The notes under the pieces were generated by a model that saw nothing but the letters and a program-made list of their open reading frames with translations, did not search any database and was not told where the DNA came from. The position numbers and the translations under genes are program-made. A DNA stretch of 64,000 nucleotides from Stieleria sp. JC731. GTDB taxonomy: Bacteria; Planctomycetota; Planctomycetia; Pirellulales; Pirellulaceae. The stretch's first letter is position 1. Every line of letters starts with the position of its first letter. Positions 1 through 8,736 of this stretch are shown piece by piece. The DNA is taken from the NCBI RefSeq assembly GCF_020966635.1, contig NZ_JAJKFQ010000002.1:248001-312000 (forward strand), written 5' to 3'.

Positions 1-161
1 ATAACCTGCACGTCAGTGAAATCGTTGATCGTTGTCGAATCGGCCGCCCTGTCGATCGCATGAAATCGCTGGTCGAACTGGCAACCGATCGTATGCATGG
101 TGACGATGACCGCCTGCCGGGCAAGTTCGACGATCTCACGATCATGTTGCTGACGCCTTAG
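1..161 (+). CDS. PP2C/SpoIIE-type protein phosphatase, C-terminal end (partial)
   Basis: Only the last 52 codons are in the window, read in the frame that ends at TAG 159-161. The visible tail runs from an amphipathic stretch (NLHVSEIVDRC) to DDLTIMLLTP. A DD(L/I)T(I/L) motif followed by a hydrophobic strand is the usual end of PPM/PP2C-family serine/threonine phosphatases, where the first Asp helps bind the catalytic metal. The start and catalytic core lie outside the window, so the assignment rests on this short C-terminal signature. It converges on rdgB with about 33 bp between the stops. A SpoIIE-type response-regulator phosphatase is equally possible. Confidence 0.6.
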   Translation, partial: NLHVSEIVDRCRIGRPVDRMKSLVELATDRMHGDDDRLPGKFDDLTIMLLTP

Positions 162-194
162 ATCGATAACCGACGCGGTCAGCCGACGCTCCGA

Positions 195-800
195 TCACAT
201 CCCGGCGACCAGACGACGAAGCTGTGGCAGAAACATTCGCAACGCACGACTGCGATGGCTTAGCGCTCGCTTGACGGTCAAGTCAAGCTCGGCGAATGTC
301 TTGTGGTACTCGACAATCTCAAATAGCGGGTCGTAACCAAAGCCACCTGATCCCGAGGCTTCGGTCCTGATCCGTCCGCCACAGGTTCCTCCGGCGGTGA
401 TCTTCACATTTCCTTCGGGGTCCGAAAGACAGATCTCACAGTGGTACCGTGCCGTCCGTCTTTCCTCAGGCACACCGTCCAGTTCCGCTAGAAGCTTTCG
501 ATTATTCGCTTCATCGTCACCATGAGTTCCCGCATAGCGTGCCGAATAAACGCCTGGCTCGCCTCCCAACGCGTCAACAGCCAAACCGCTGTCTTCAGCA
601 AGCACCCATCGACCCAAGTGCTTTGCTTGTTCCACTGCCTTTAGAGCGGCGTTTTCCTTGAACGTCGTCCCCGTTTCATCAACGTCGATTGATTCGGGGA
701 TTTCAGCAAGGGAATGCAACGAATAGTGCTCCGGGGGAAGCATCAATTTCAGCTCCACCAATTTCTTCTGGTTGTTGGTACCGAGCACTAAATCAAACAT
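195..800 (-). CDS. rdgB: XTP/dITP diphosphatase (RdgB/HAM1 family)
   Basis: 201 residues, the normal family length. It hydrolyses non-canonical purine triphosphates (XTP, dITP, ITP) to monophosphate and pyrophosphate in the cytosol, keeping them out of DNA and RNA. Family marks visible: the N-terminal nucleotide-binding strand LVLGTNNQKKLVEL, the ETGTTFKENAALKA block, the catalytic LAEDSGLAVDALGG with GVYSARYAG, the C-terminal GGFGYDPLF and the closing SHRSRALR. It lies 64 bp downstream of mtdB on the same strand and could be cotranscribed with it, though its function is housekeeping and unrelated to C1 metabolism. Nothing unusual is seen. Confidence 0.95.
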   Translation of the reverse strand: MFDLVLGTNNQKKLVELKLMLPPEHYSLHSLAEIPESIDVDETGTTFKENAALKAVEQAKHLGRWVLAEDSGLAVDALGGEPGVYSARYAGTHGDDEANNRKLLAELDGVPEERRTARYHCEICLSDPEGNVKITAGGTCGGRIRTEASGSGGFGYDPLFEIVEYHKTFAELDLTVKRALSHRSRALRMFLPQLRRLVAGM

Positions 801-864
801 TTGATGTCCTGAAAGAGAAGGCCTGTGACTGTTGGGATATCGTCCTCTGACACATCAGACCGGA

Positions 865-1758
865 CTATGACGCGTCAACGTTCTTTGCCAGCGCGTAGAT
901 CTCCGTCGCATTGAGAACCCGATCATTGGATTCGAACAGTGATCGGATGGCGGCTTTGTGTGTTTTCATTTTCAACCCGCCCACGCCGATCGCACCATAA
1001 GCCACCGCGTCGCCACCTTCGATGGACTTTGCCTTGTCGAACGCCTCGATGCCTTCCAAGCCAGCCGGTGGGACGGCATTCAAATCGATCGCGACCCGCA
1101 GCTTGTCCGCCGCGGCAAGATCGGCCTTGGAAGCCAACTGCACGCCGGCCGCTCCGCAGGCAATCACGATTTCTGCATCTCGAATCACGCGACTGGTCTG
1201 CTCCGGCGTCGCCACTGAAGCGGGAACCAAGTTTCCCGGTGCATCGATGTTGTCGTCTTCGAGCTGTTTCGCGATCTGCTGGCAGACCGATGCGGCGCGA
1301 TCCAGCGAACGGCTCGTGACGGTGACATTTGCCCCGTCACCGGCCAACAGCCTTGCAACCCGCTGTCCAACAGGCCCTGTGCCTCCAAGAACGACCGCCT
1401 GGGCTGACTTCAGTTCGATATGACGACTTGCACAAACGACCGCCGCTGCAGCAGTTGTGTTGCATCCGTTCGCGTCCATCATCACAGAAACCCGCACAGG
1501 CCCAAAGAACGTATCTGTCACGCAGCGCAAAAGCGTTTCGGCAACGGAAACATCTGATCCGCCGATGAAGATAGCCGTGTTCTTCAGCTCGTCGGGTCCG
1601 CGAGTGAACATTGTCCCATGGACCAAAGGTTCGATACTGGTCGCCTGAACGTTCGCCACGGGCACAAGATGATCAATATCTGAATCGATTGCCACGACCG
1701 AATCGAATGAACTGAAATGCGGATCGCTATCGAACTGAAACAGGATGCGTTTGGTCAT
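865..1758 (-). CDS. mtdB: NAD(P)-dependent methylene-tetrahydromethanopterin dehydrogenase
   Basis: Oxidises methylene-H4MPT to methenyl-H4MPT with NAD(P)+ in the H4MPT-linked formaldehyde pathway. The open frame begins at 1854, but the family's N-terminus is MTKRILFQFDSDPH, so the start is placed at 1758, giving 297 residues, typical for MtdB. Two family blocks are clear: SVMMDANGCNTTAAAAVV at the pterin/active-site region and the Rossmann loop VLGGTGPVGQRVARLLA followed by TVTSRS. It lies downstream of fae on the same strand, and Fae supplies its substrate. MtdA-like enzymes are related; the order and sequence fit MtdB better, and the cofactor preference cannot be read reliably. Confidence 0.9.
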   Translation of the reverse strand: MTKRILFQFDSDPHFSSFDSVVAIDSDIDHLVPVANVQATSIEPLVHGTMFTRGPDELKNTAIFIGGSDVSVAETLLRCVTDTFFGPVRVSVMMDANGCNTTAAAAVVCASRHIELKSAQAVVLGGTGPVGQRVARLLAGDGANVTVTSRSLDRAASVCQQIAKQLEDDNIDAPGNLVPASVATPEQTSRVIRDAEIVIACGAAGVQLASKADLAAADKLRVAIDLNAVPPAGLEGIEAFDKAKSIEGGDAVAYGAIGVGGLKMKTHKAAIRSLFESNDRVLNATEIYALAKNVDAS

Positions 1759-2048
1759 GAAAATGCTTTGAACCGCGAACCAAAGGGAGGACGCCAGTAG
1801 ATGGACAATCGCGAAGACGCGTGGCGCGAAAGAATGCGTCGTCGAGAGATTCAAATTGCAGACAGATCATCATGTCCATCTGATTCCCGTGCCGACCCGG
1901 CAGGCTGACTTCAGTTGTCGCGCTGCTTCTGGACAGCTGCGAAACGGTTAACGCTGCTTTAATCGAAACAGCGACCGCCAGTGATTCGCCACAGTGAAGG
2001 GAAACACGTTGGCATACGTAACGTCAACGATGAAGCAGAACGTGGATT

Positions 2049-2080
2049 CAGTGTCAGCCACAAAATGGCGACTGACACTG
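2049..2080 (-). terminator. Hairpin downstream of fae
   Basis: CAGTGTCAG (2049-2057) pairs perfectly with CTGACACTG (2072-2080), and CCA/TGG inside extends the stem. It starts 17 bp beyond the fae stop on the minus strand. No clear T-run follows, so it may end or attenuate transcription between fae and mtdB. Confidence 0.55.
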
Positions 2081-2096
2081 ACCATCCGACGTTAAC

Positions 2097-2597
2097 TTAG
2101 AAGTTACCCTTGAATGGGTGAGCCGCCGAGTCTTTCTTGGCGATCATTTCTTCTGCGGTTGGCTTGCCGCCCATGGCGTTGGCAACCGATTGCTTGACAG
2201 CTTCGTAGTTGTAGTTGTAGATCTTTTCGTCGTCGTCAGCTTCAGGGTGGATGAAGACGCCGCAAACGCAGACCATGTCTTCCGCTTGGTCAGCAGGGAT
2301 GACACCCTCAGCAACCGAGTCAGCGATCGCTTTCGCAACAGCCGCTTGTGCAGGGCCGAACATTTGAACGACTTGCTTCATGCCCTTCAAAGTGACTTTC
2401 GTGATCATCACAGTCGAAGGCTTCACAGCAACGTTGGGCTCCAAAACGGCCAACAGGTTGGTGTGACCTTCGCTTTGGGTGCTCAACGCGTTTGCAAACG
2501 CAACACCAACAGGACCATCTTTGCTGCCCAACATCAAGTCGATGTGTGCGACTTCGTTGCCATCGCCCACCAGGGCTTCACCAATGTAAAACTTCAT
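2097..2597 (-). CDS. fae: Formaldehyde-activating enzyme (Fae)
   Basis: 166 residues, close to the standard Fae length. It condenses formaldehyde with tetrahydromethanopterin to give methylene-H4MPT, the entry step of the H4MPT C1 pathway in the cytoplasm. The sequence is highly conserved: [16 protein letters not shown] carries the catalytic His (His18 here), and [58 protein letters not shown] follow in the family order. It sits between mtdB and a divergent ATP-grasp gene, an arrangement like the C1 islands of methylotrophs and planctomycetes. The 157 bp between it and the ATP-grasp start must hold both promoters. Confidence 0.97.
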   Translation of the reverse strand: MKFYIGEALVGDGNEVAHIDLMLGSKDGPVGVAFANALSTQSEGHTNLLAVLEPNVAVKPSTVMITKVTLKGMKQVVQMFGPAQAAVAKAIADSVAEGVIPADQAEDMVCVCGVFIHPEADDDEKIYNYNYEAVKQSVANAMGGKPTAEEMIAKKDSAAHPFKGNF

Positions 2598-2754
2598 TTC
2601 AACGACCTAATCCAATTAAGAATCTGATTCGGAAGACCGGTGGGGATGCACGAATCCGTTACCCCGCAAGCGGCCCGGGGAGGATCTTGGGTGGACCGTT
2701 TTCGGCGCTTGGGGTGGGTCTGGACGGGAGAAAAGCTAACAAACCGACACGCCC

Positions 2755-3909
2755 ATGCAAACACCCCAGGACAACTTGCGCGACCCTAATTACGGTGATC
2801 CCCGAAGGCGACTGGTCTTGATCGGGCCGTCCGTTCGCGCCGCGGCTGAATCTGCCCGTTTGGCAGGTTTTTTGCCGATCGGAATCGACGATTTTGGCGA
2901 CCAGGACACCCAAACCGCTTGCATTTCCTGGTTCCCTCTGGATCAGCTTCGCAGTCAGATGATGGCAGGACACGCCGCCGAATTGACCGGGACATCGCGC
3001 CTTCGCATTGTGGGGGGATTGGCTGGCGGATATGACTGGTTGGCCCCCGTCGCTAATCGTATCGAAGGTCCGCCGCTGCAAGCGTTTCGCGACTCCACTT
3101 CTCCATTCGTCCTGGCCGAATTGGCGCAAGCCGCCTCGGTGGATTTCCCATCGGTTCGCCATGACTACGCTGGGCCAAACGGCTGGCTGATCAAATCGAG
3201 CATTTCCTCGGGTGGTTTGGGCGTCCGGACTGCGATTGCCAACGAACCTGTCCCCAAGGGGTGCTTTGCTCAGGAACGGATCAGCGGAAAAGTTTGCGGT
3301 GCGACACTGATTGCTAATGGCAACGATGCAAAACTCCTGGGTGCTTGCCGGTTGCTGCGCAAACGGTTTCCCGACCGGCCATTCGTATTCGCCGGTGCGA
3401 TCGGCCCCGTTCCCATCTCGGCATCGGTCCAGTCGCAACTGGCCGCTGTCGCTGAACAATGGCTGAAGCGATACCCAATGTCCGGTCCGCTAAATATCGA
3501 CTTTGTTTGCGATCGCGCTGGGCGATCAATCACTCTGCTGGAGATCAACCCACGCTATAGCGCATCAATGGAGCTGATTGAACGCTCCTGGACCGCAGCA
3601 ACCGGAATAGATGTCTCAGTATTCGAACCGCCAGAACATTGGTTCCGCCGGCCCCGACCGGTGGCACTTCGTTCATATCTGAAACGGATCGTGTTTACAA
3701 AGTCAGCGTGTCGAATTTCACCAAGTGACTTCGATCAATCGGGCAGACTGGCGCCGCAAACAGTTGCCCCGGCGCTGAAGGAATTTCAGTGGAAAGACAT
3801 TCCGGCAAAGACATCCAACGTCCCTGCGTCTTGCCCACTGGCAACCATGATTGTCCCTTTCGAACGAGATCGCCTATCACAGTCGATTCGGTGTAGGGCA
3901 TCAGTCTAA
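2755..3909 (+). CDS. ATP-grasp family protein of the H4MPT gene island
   Basis: 384 residues with the ATP-grasp fold marks: WLIKSSISSGGLGV (glycine-rich ATP-binding loop, about residue 143) and the Mg-binding LLEINPRYSASMEL near residue 263. ATP-grasp ligases join a carboxylate to an amine or thiol through an acyl phosphate. Genes of this type (predicted carboligase, COG2232-like, called orf17 in Methylobacterium as I recall) recur in H4MPT C1 islands and are thought to act in methanopterin cofactor synthesis or modification. Position divergent from fae supports that role. The actual substrate is unknown. The start is the first in-frame ATG; no strong Shine-Dalgarno sequence is seen. Confidence 0.75.
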   Translation: MQTPQDNLRDPNYGDPRRRLVLIGPSVRAAAESARLAGFLPIGIDDFGDQDTQTACISWFPLDQLRSQMMAGHAAELTGTSRLRIVGGLAGGYDWLAPVANRIEGPPLQAFRDSTSPFVLAELAQAASVDFPSVRHDYAGPNGWLIKSSISSGGLGVRTAIANEPVPKGCFAQERISGKVCGATLIANGNDAKLLGACRLLRKRFPDRPFVFAGAIGPVPISASVQSQLAAVAEQWLKRYPMSGPLNIDFVCDRAGRSITLLEINPRYSASMELIERSWTAATGIDVSVFEPPEHWFRRPRPVALRSYLKRIVFTKSACRISPSDFDQSGRLAPQTVAPALKEFQWKDIPAKTSNVPASCPLATMIVPFERDRLSQSIRCRASV

Positions 3910-3918
3910 GACAGCGAC

Positions 3919-4962
3919 TTAAGACATCGCTTTGACTTCTTCATTGGACATCGTCGGAAAGTATTCATCGACGACGCGATGAAACTCTTCGGCCGTATTC
4001 ACATGGGCCACGTGTGTCCGAAAATGCCTTGCTCCGTGTTTCCCTTGTGCATAGCAACAAGCAAACTTTCGCATCAGCACGGTGCCTTTCTCTTCACCGA
4101 AGCGATCAACAACGAGGTTGTAGTGCCGCAACATACAATCGCGTTGTTCGGGCAATGTCGGATCTGGGGGGATCGGATCGCCACGAAGCGCCGCAGCCGC
4201 CTGGGCAAATAACCAGGGACGCCCTAGACAGGCTCGCGCGATCATGACACCGTCGACGTCGTAGGTCTTGAATGCGTGAACGACCTTTTCGGCGGAATCC
4301 AAATCGCCGTTTCCGATCAAAGGGATGTTTCGCAAATGACCTTTGATCTCACTGATCCGGTCCCAATCCGCATGCCCGCGAAACATGTCTTTGGCGGTTC
4401 GCCCATGAACCGTTAGCGCGGCAGCACCAGCTTCTTCGACAACTTTCGCAACTTCGTTGCAATTGATCTGTTCGGGGCTGCAGCCCAGACGGATCTTCGC
4501 GGTCACTGGTGTCGGTGCACAAGCCTCGACGAGCTTCGAAATGATCTCGAACATTCGCATCGGCGTCCGCAGTAGATAACTTCCGCTATGCGCTTTCTCG
4601 GTGACTTGGCGAACAGGGCAGCCGAAATTGATATCGACAACGCTGACCCGATACTCCTCCACCAATCGGCGCCCAACCTTTGCCATCGTTTCGGGATCAT
4701 TATCCCAAATTTGAACCGCAAGTGGACGTGCTTCTTCGGCAACGCCCCACAATCGGTCGGGGTGCTCCTCGGCATGCTCGTCCATCCAAGCGAACCCCCG
4801 AGCGTTGACCATTTCGGTAGCAATCAATCCTGTGCCACCGTAGTCGCGAACCATCTGCCGAAACGCGGCATTGGTAAAACCCGCCATTGGCGCCTGCAGA
4901 ATAGGCGGGTCAATGACAAGATCGCCAATCTTGAAAGCCGGAGGAGGAAATGGACGCGACAT
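3919..4962 (-). CDS. tRNA-dihydrouridine synthase (Dus family)
   Basis: Reduces specific uridines in tRNA to dihydrouridine using FMN and NADPH. The open frame starts at 5253 but the family begins near MSRPFPPPAFKIG, so the start is set at 4962 (347 residues, typical). Seen: ILQAPMAGFTNAAFRQMVRDYGG at the first barrel strand, VDINFGCPVRQVTEKAHSGSYLL with the catalytic Cys in the GCP motif, HGRTAKDMFRGHADW, and the FMN-binding IPLIGNGDLDS with DGVMIARACLGRPWLF. It resembles the DusB branch, but the exact subclass is not certain. It converges on the ATP-grasp gene with only 9 bp between the stops. Confidence 0.92.
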   Translation of the reverse strand: MSRPFPPPAFKIGDLVIDPPILQAPMAGFTNAAFRQMVRDYGGTGLIATEMVNARGFAWMDEHAEEHPDRLWGVAEEARPLAVQIWDNDPETMAKVGRRLVEEYRVSVVDINFGCPVRQVTEKAHSGSYLLRTPMRMFEIISKLVEACAPTPVTAKIRLGCSPEQINCNEVAKVVEEAGAAALTVHGRTAKDMFRGHADWDRISEIKGHLRNIPLIGNGDLDSAEKVVHAFKTYDVDGVMIARACLGRPWLFAQAAAALRGDPIPPDPTLPEQRDCMLRHYNLVVDRFGEEKGTVLMRKFACCYAQGKHGARHFRTHVAHVNTAEEFHRVVDEYFPTMSNEEVKAMS

Positions 4963-5493
4963 GGATCTTCGTTCGTTGGGCAGTTTTTTCTTCACACAGC
5001 AGTGATTCCGTAACACTCTAAAATGACACTGGATTTGTGGCAATGTTCGAACCGGCAACGATGTCCGAAACCGGTAAACGGCAAAAACGCGGCGGCTCCT
5101 AGAATCGCCATTCCGCATAGAAAAACAGCCCGCGTTGAACAGTTGCCCGTGCCATGCCCTATATGAAATGGATGCCCTGACCGCACAGGCCACCATTGCG
5201 AGGGGGGGGCATCTATTTAGCCTTTTTCCGACACGGTCACCCCCGTGAATCAAAGTCCGATCGACAGATCGTCGGCCCGAAACATGATCTGCGTTGACGT
5301 CTTCCCCGGAGGTTTGCTATAGCCGACAAGGAGCGGATCTTGGGGTCTCACTGATAGCATTACCCCGGATCGACGGCCGTCCCCCGTCGACCAAAGCGGC
5401 CAAGAAAACGACACACAGAACCACTGACCGACGCCAAAACGAATTTGGCAGGTACTCCCCATCGGGCAGTGAAACGAAGAATGGAATCGAACC
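4963..5493. other. Intergenic region between two divergent genes
   Basis: About 530 bp between the dus start (minus) and the coiled-coil gene start (plus), so promoters for both should lie here. It contains a run of eight G (5202-5209) and a 7-bp perfect stem (5370-5376 with 5384-5390). No convincing gene was seen; the short open frames on both strands lack family features. Confidence 0.5.
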
Positions 5494-8400
5494 ATGGGCG
5501 AGATCTTTGGATTGCCGATATTCCCAATTTTTGTCTTCATCTGCGCGGGGATGGGGCTTGGCTATCTTTACTGGTACCAAGTCGGGATCGAGAAAGACGA
5601 AATCATCTCCAACTTGACCAAAGAGCTCAATCAACTCCGGGACTCCAGGCCGCCTTCGGATAACGATGTCGACGAACTGAATCGATCCTTGGAAATTGCC
5701 CAAACCGACGCCGATCGGCTGTACGACGAAATCGCCGCGTTGCGTTCGGACAATGTCGAACTCGAATCATCGCTCACCGAAGCAAAAATCGCGGTCGATG
5801 AACATACAGCCAAAAATCAAGATTTGCTCGACCAAGTTGAAAGCCTGCTAGCGGAAAAAGATTCGCTTCAACTTGATGTTGATCAATTGAAAATCGACAA
5901 AGCAGATGCGTTGACCGCTCAAAACGAAGCGATCGAAGCGAAGAAAGTTGCGATCGCCGCTGAAGAAGAAATCCGTTCCGCTCGCCAAGCTGATCAAGCA
6001 GCGACGATTGCAGCCAACGAAGAAATTCAGCGGCAAACTGAAATCATCGATTCGCTCAAAGACATCAAACAAGAACAGATCAATGAGATTCATTCCCTGA
6101 CCGAAACTATTGAATCGCTCACGTCAAAGCTTTCTGAAAAAGACGATTCCGATCAGGAACTTGCAGCACTACGTGAAACCAACGAGTCTCTAAACGCAGA
6201 TGTCGATCGACTCAACCAAACGATCGAAACGCTTTCGCAAGCTCAGTCGGAGCAGACCGACCTAGCCACTGCGAATACGGCCATCCAGCAAGAGCTTGAT
6301 CAGAAAAGTCAGCGAGTGGCCGAACTGGAAGATCAACTCGAAAAACTGCAACAGTCATTGCTTCTGCGTCAGCAATCCGATGAAGAACTGGAACTGTCAA
6401 CGGAAAAGCTGTTGCAACAAATCGACGAACTGAAAGCCGCTTCCGATAAAAAAGAGGATCTCATCGATTCATCACGAGCTGAAATCGAATCGCTTCGATC
6501 CCGCTTTACTGAACATGAATCAACTGTCGAATCATTGCATCGCGATATCGAGTCGCTAACCCAACAAAAGGATGACGCGACCGCGAAATACGGCTCGATC
6601 GTCAGCAGCGTCGAACTGATGCAGCAGCAACTCGCGACGGCACTGGATCAGGCCGAACGCACTGCGGATCAAAACGAACGTCTTGCGGATCTGGTCGAAG
6701 ACAAACAAAACCGCATCGTCGAACTGGAAACGAAACTGTCAGACGCCGAAGGATTTCGAGACGAACTGCTGGCACTGCAAGTCGAAAACGATGGCCGGAT
6801 TTCTGATCTAGATGACCGCGAGCGATTGATCGAAAACTTGCGATCTGAGATTTCGACACTCCAATCCGAACTGGACACACTCGGCCAGGTGCGAAATCAA
6901 CATGATCAACTGTTAGTGACACACGAATCAGTTTGCGTTCAGCTCGAAACCGCTCGACAAGAACACGAAAACGTTCTTGAACAACTCGGCACCGGTTCCG
7001 AAGAAATCCAAGTGCTTGTCGACAAGCTACAGCGCACAGAATCGGCTAACGAACGACTTCAACAGGAAGTCGATGCCCGCACAGAAGAACTTCAGCAAAT
7101 CGCAGTGCTAAAATCCGAGATCGCTGGGCTTGAATCGGAAATTACTGGGCTGAAATCTCAAATCGAGCAGCAAAAGACTGAAATGCAGTCTTGGATCAAC
7201 GACGCCGAGTACGAGCGAGAAATCCGAACAGGACTGGAGTCCAGCCTTAGCGATAAAACGACAACGATCGCGAACCTATCGCAACGTTGCGAATCGATCG
7301 CACCACTTCAGCTCGAAAACCAACGACTCGGCGATACCGTCACGGCGCAGCTCGAAACGATAACGCAACTGAGCGAGCAATTGGAGCAAACCGAAAACAA
7401 TCTCAGCTCGTCGCGACAAAGCGAAGAAACGCTTCGCGAACAATTACAAGTGATCGAATCGCTTGAAAACGACAATCAAACCCTGACAGACAAACTGCGG
7501 GATCATGTCGACAAAATGGATTCGCTGACGACAGGCCTTCGCGATCGCGATGTCGAAATCACCGAACTGAAAGCCCAAGTCGAAAACGCCGAAGACTTGG
7601 CCGCTCGCCTCAAAACGCTTCAAGAAGACCTCGATTCCAAAGTCGAGGCGATCGAATCATTGGAAGATACTCTGGGCGCCCGTGAAGTCGCGATCACTTG
7701 CCTTCAAGAACAAGCTGACCTGGTCAGCCCTCTTACAGAGGCCAATGAAGCGATCTCGAAACAACTTAAAGAAGCAAACCGTCAAATCGCGGGACTGAAT
7801 GCTTCACTCAGTGACCAAGAATCCGAAATCGAATTGCTCAGAGACAAAGAGCAGCAATTGTTCGATCTGCAGGAACAGATGGAATTGAGCCAAACGGAGA
7901 TCCAATCGGCGAACTCCGCACGTCAAAAAGTCGACGAGCAGCTATCACTTGCCAACGAACAACTGGCGGAACTGACATCGCAAATCGGCGAACAGCAGTC
8001 ATTGAACTCAGAGCTGCGAAATGAGCTGGATGTTCAACAATCACGACTCATTTCAGCGATTTCGACCATCGAGTCACTCGGATCGAAGTTGCGTGAACGC
8101 GATCAAGATATCTCCGATATGAAAACTCGTATGGGGAATGTGATCGACCTCGAAAAACAGCTGCACCTGCGAGATCGAGACATTCACCAACTGAAACAGC
8201 AAAGCGATTTGCAAACACGAGCGTTTGCAGAACAACGAGAAGAGCTTCTGCGACTGCGTGACGATGTGGCAGACCTTGAAGCGACTCGCCAACAATACGA
8301 AACGGCTCGAGTTCGCATTGGGGAGCTAACCGACAAATACGAAACCTTACTGGCGACCAACAAAACTCTCCAGAAACACGCCAACGACCAATCGGAAAAA

Positions 8401-8736
8401 TTGGACCTGAGTAACTCAGTGCTTTCCGATCTTCGCAAACAATTGGCAGAACGGACTAATCAGCAGCAAGCGACTGGAGAACGTCTCAAAGCGGTCTCGG
8501 CTGACCTCGAAACGTTGAAAAAGACCAACCAAACGTTGGTCGCCAAGTCTTCGGATCTAACCGCCCACCTCAAGCGAGTCAGCGACGAACACGAATCCAG
8601 CTTGCAGGCCAACGAACAAGCTCACGCTCAGGTCCGTGAACTTCAGAACGAAATCCATCGCCAGAATACAACGATTCGTGCGTTACGTCGGGAACGTGGC
8701 TCGATTGAGAATCTCGACTCACGCGACGCGGCTTGA
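5494..8736 (+). CDS. Membrane-anchored long coiled-coil protein
   Basis: 1080 residues. One N-terminal membrane segment (LPIFPIFVFICAGMGLGYLYWY, about residues 7-28) is followed by an almost unbroken coiled coil to about residue 1060, rich in Glu, Gln, Leu, Asp and Ser with repeated units such as ESLRSEI, ELKAQVE and IESLEDT. There is no recognisable enzymatic domain. Such proteins act as cytoplasmic or periplasmic scaffolds or tethers; similarity to SMC or myosin is likely only compositional. The short N-terminal flank before the membrane segment suggests a type I/II anchor, with orientation undetermined. Its 3' end overlaps the convergent TPR gene by 18 bp. Function unknown. Confidence 0.8.
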   Translation: MGEIFGLPIFPIFVFICAGMGLGYLYWYQVGIEKDEIISNLTKELNQLRDSRPPSDNDVDELNRSLEIAQTDADRLYDEIAALRSDNVELESSLTEAKIAVDEHTAKNQDLLDQVESLLAEKDSLQLDVDQLKIDKADALTAQNEAIEAKKVAIAAEEEIRSARQADQAATIAANEEIQRQTEIIDSLKDIKQEQINEIHSLTETIESLTSKLSEKDDSDQELAALRETNESLNADVDRLNQTIETLSQAQSEQTDLATANTAIQQELDQKSQRVAELEDQLEKLQQSLLLRQQSDEELELSTEKLLQQIDELKAASDKKEDLIDSSRAEIESLRSRFTEHESTVESLHRDIESLTQQKDDATAKYGSIVSSVELMQQQLATALDQAERTADQNERLADLVEDKQNRIVELETKLSDAEGFRDELLALQVENDGRISDLDDRERLIENLRSEISTLQSELDTLGQVRNQHDQLLVTHESVCVQLETARQEHENVLEQLGTGSEEIQVLVDKLQRTESANERLQQEVDARTEELQQIAVLKSEIAGLESEITGLKSQIEQQKTEMQSWINDAEYEREIRTGLESSLSDKTTTIANLSQRCESIAPLQLENQRLGDTVTAQLETITQLSEQLEQTENNLSSSRQSEETLREQLQVIESLENDNQTLTDKLRDHVDKMDSLTTGLRDRDVEITELKAQVENAEDLAARLKTLQEDLDSKVEAIESLEDTLGAREVAITCLQEQADLVSPLTEANEAISKQLKEANRQIAGLNASLSDQESEIELLRDKEQQLFDLQEQMELSQTEIQSANSARQKVDEQLSLANEQLAELTSQIGEQQSLNSELRNELDVQQSRLISAISTIESLGSKLRERDQDISDMKTRMGNVIDLEKQLHLRDRDIHQLKQQSDLQTRAFAEQREELLRLRDDVADLEATRQQYETARVRIGELTDKYETLLATNKTLQKHANDQSEKLDLSNSVLSDLRKQLAERTNQQQATGERLKAVSADLETLKKTNQTLVAKSSDLTAHLKRVSDEHESSLQANEQAHAQVRELQNEIHRQNTTIRALRRERGSIENLDSRDAA

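Noticed and set aside
2659-3459. 266-codon open frame on the minus strand
   Set aside because: Opposite the ATP-grasp gene; composition is not protein-like and no motif is seen.
5202-5209. Run of eight G as a phase-variation tract
   Set aside because: It lies in an intergenic region with no reading frame across it and is about 290 bp from the next start.
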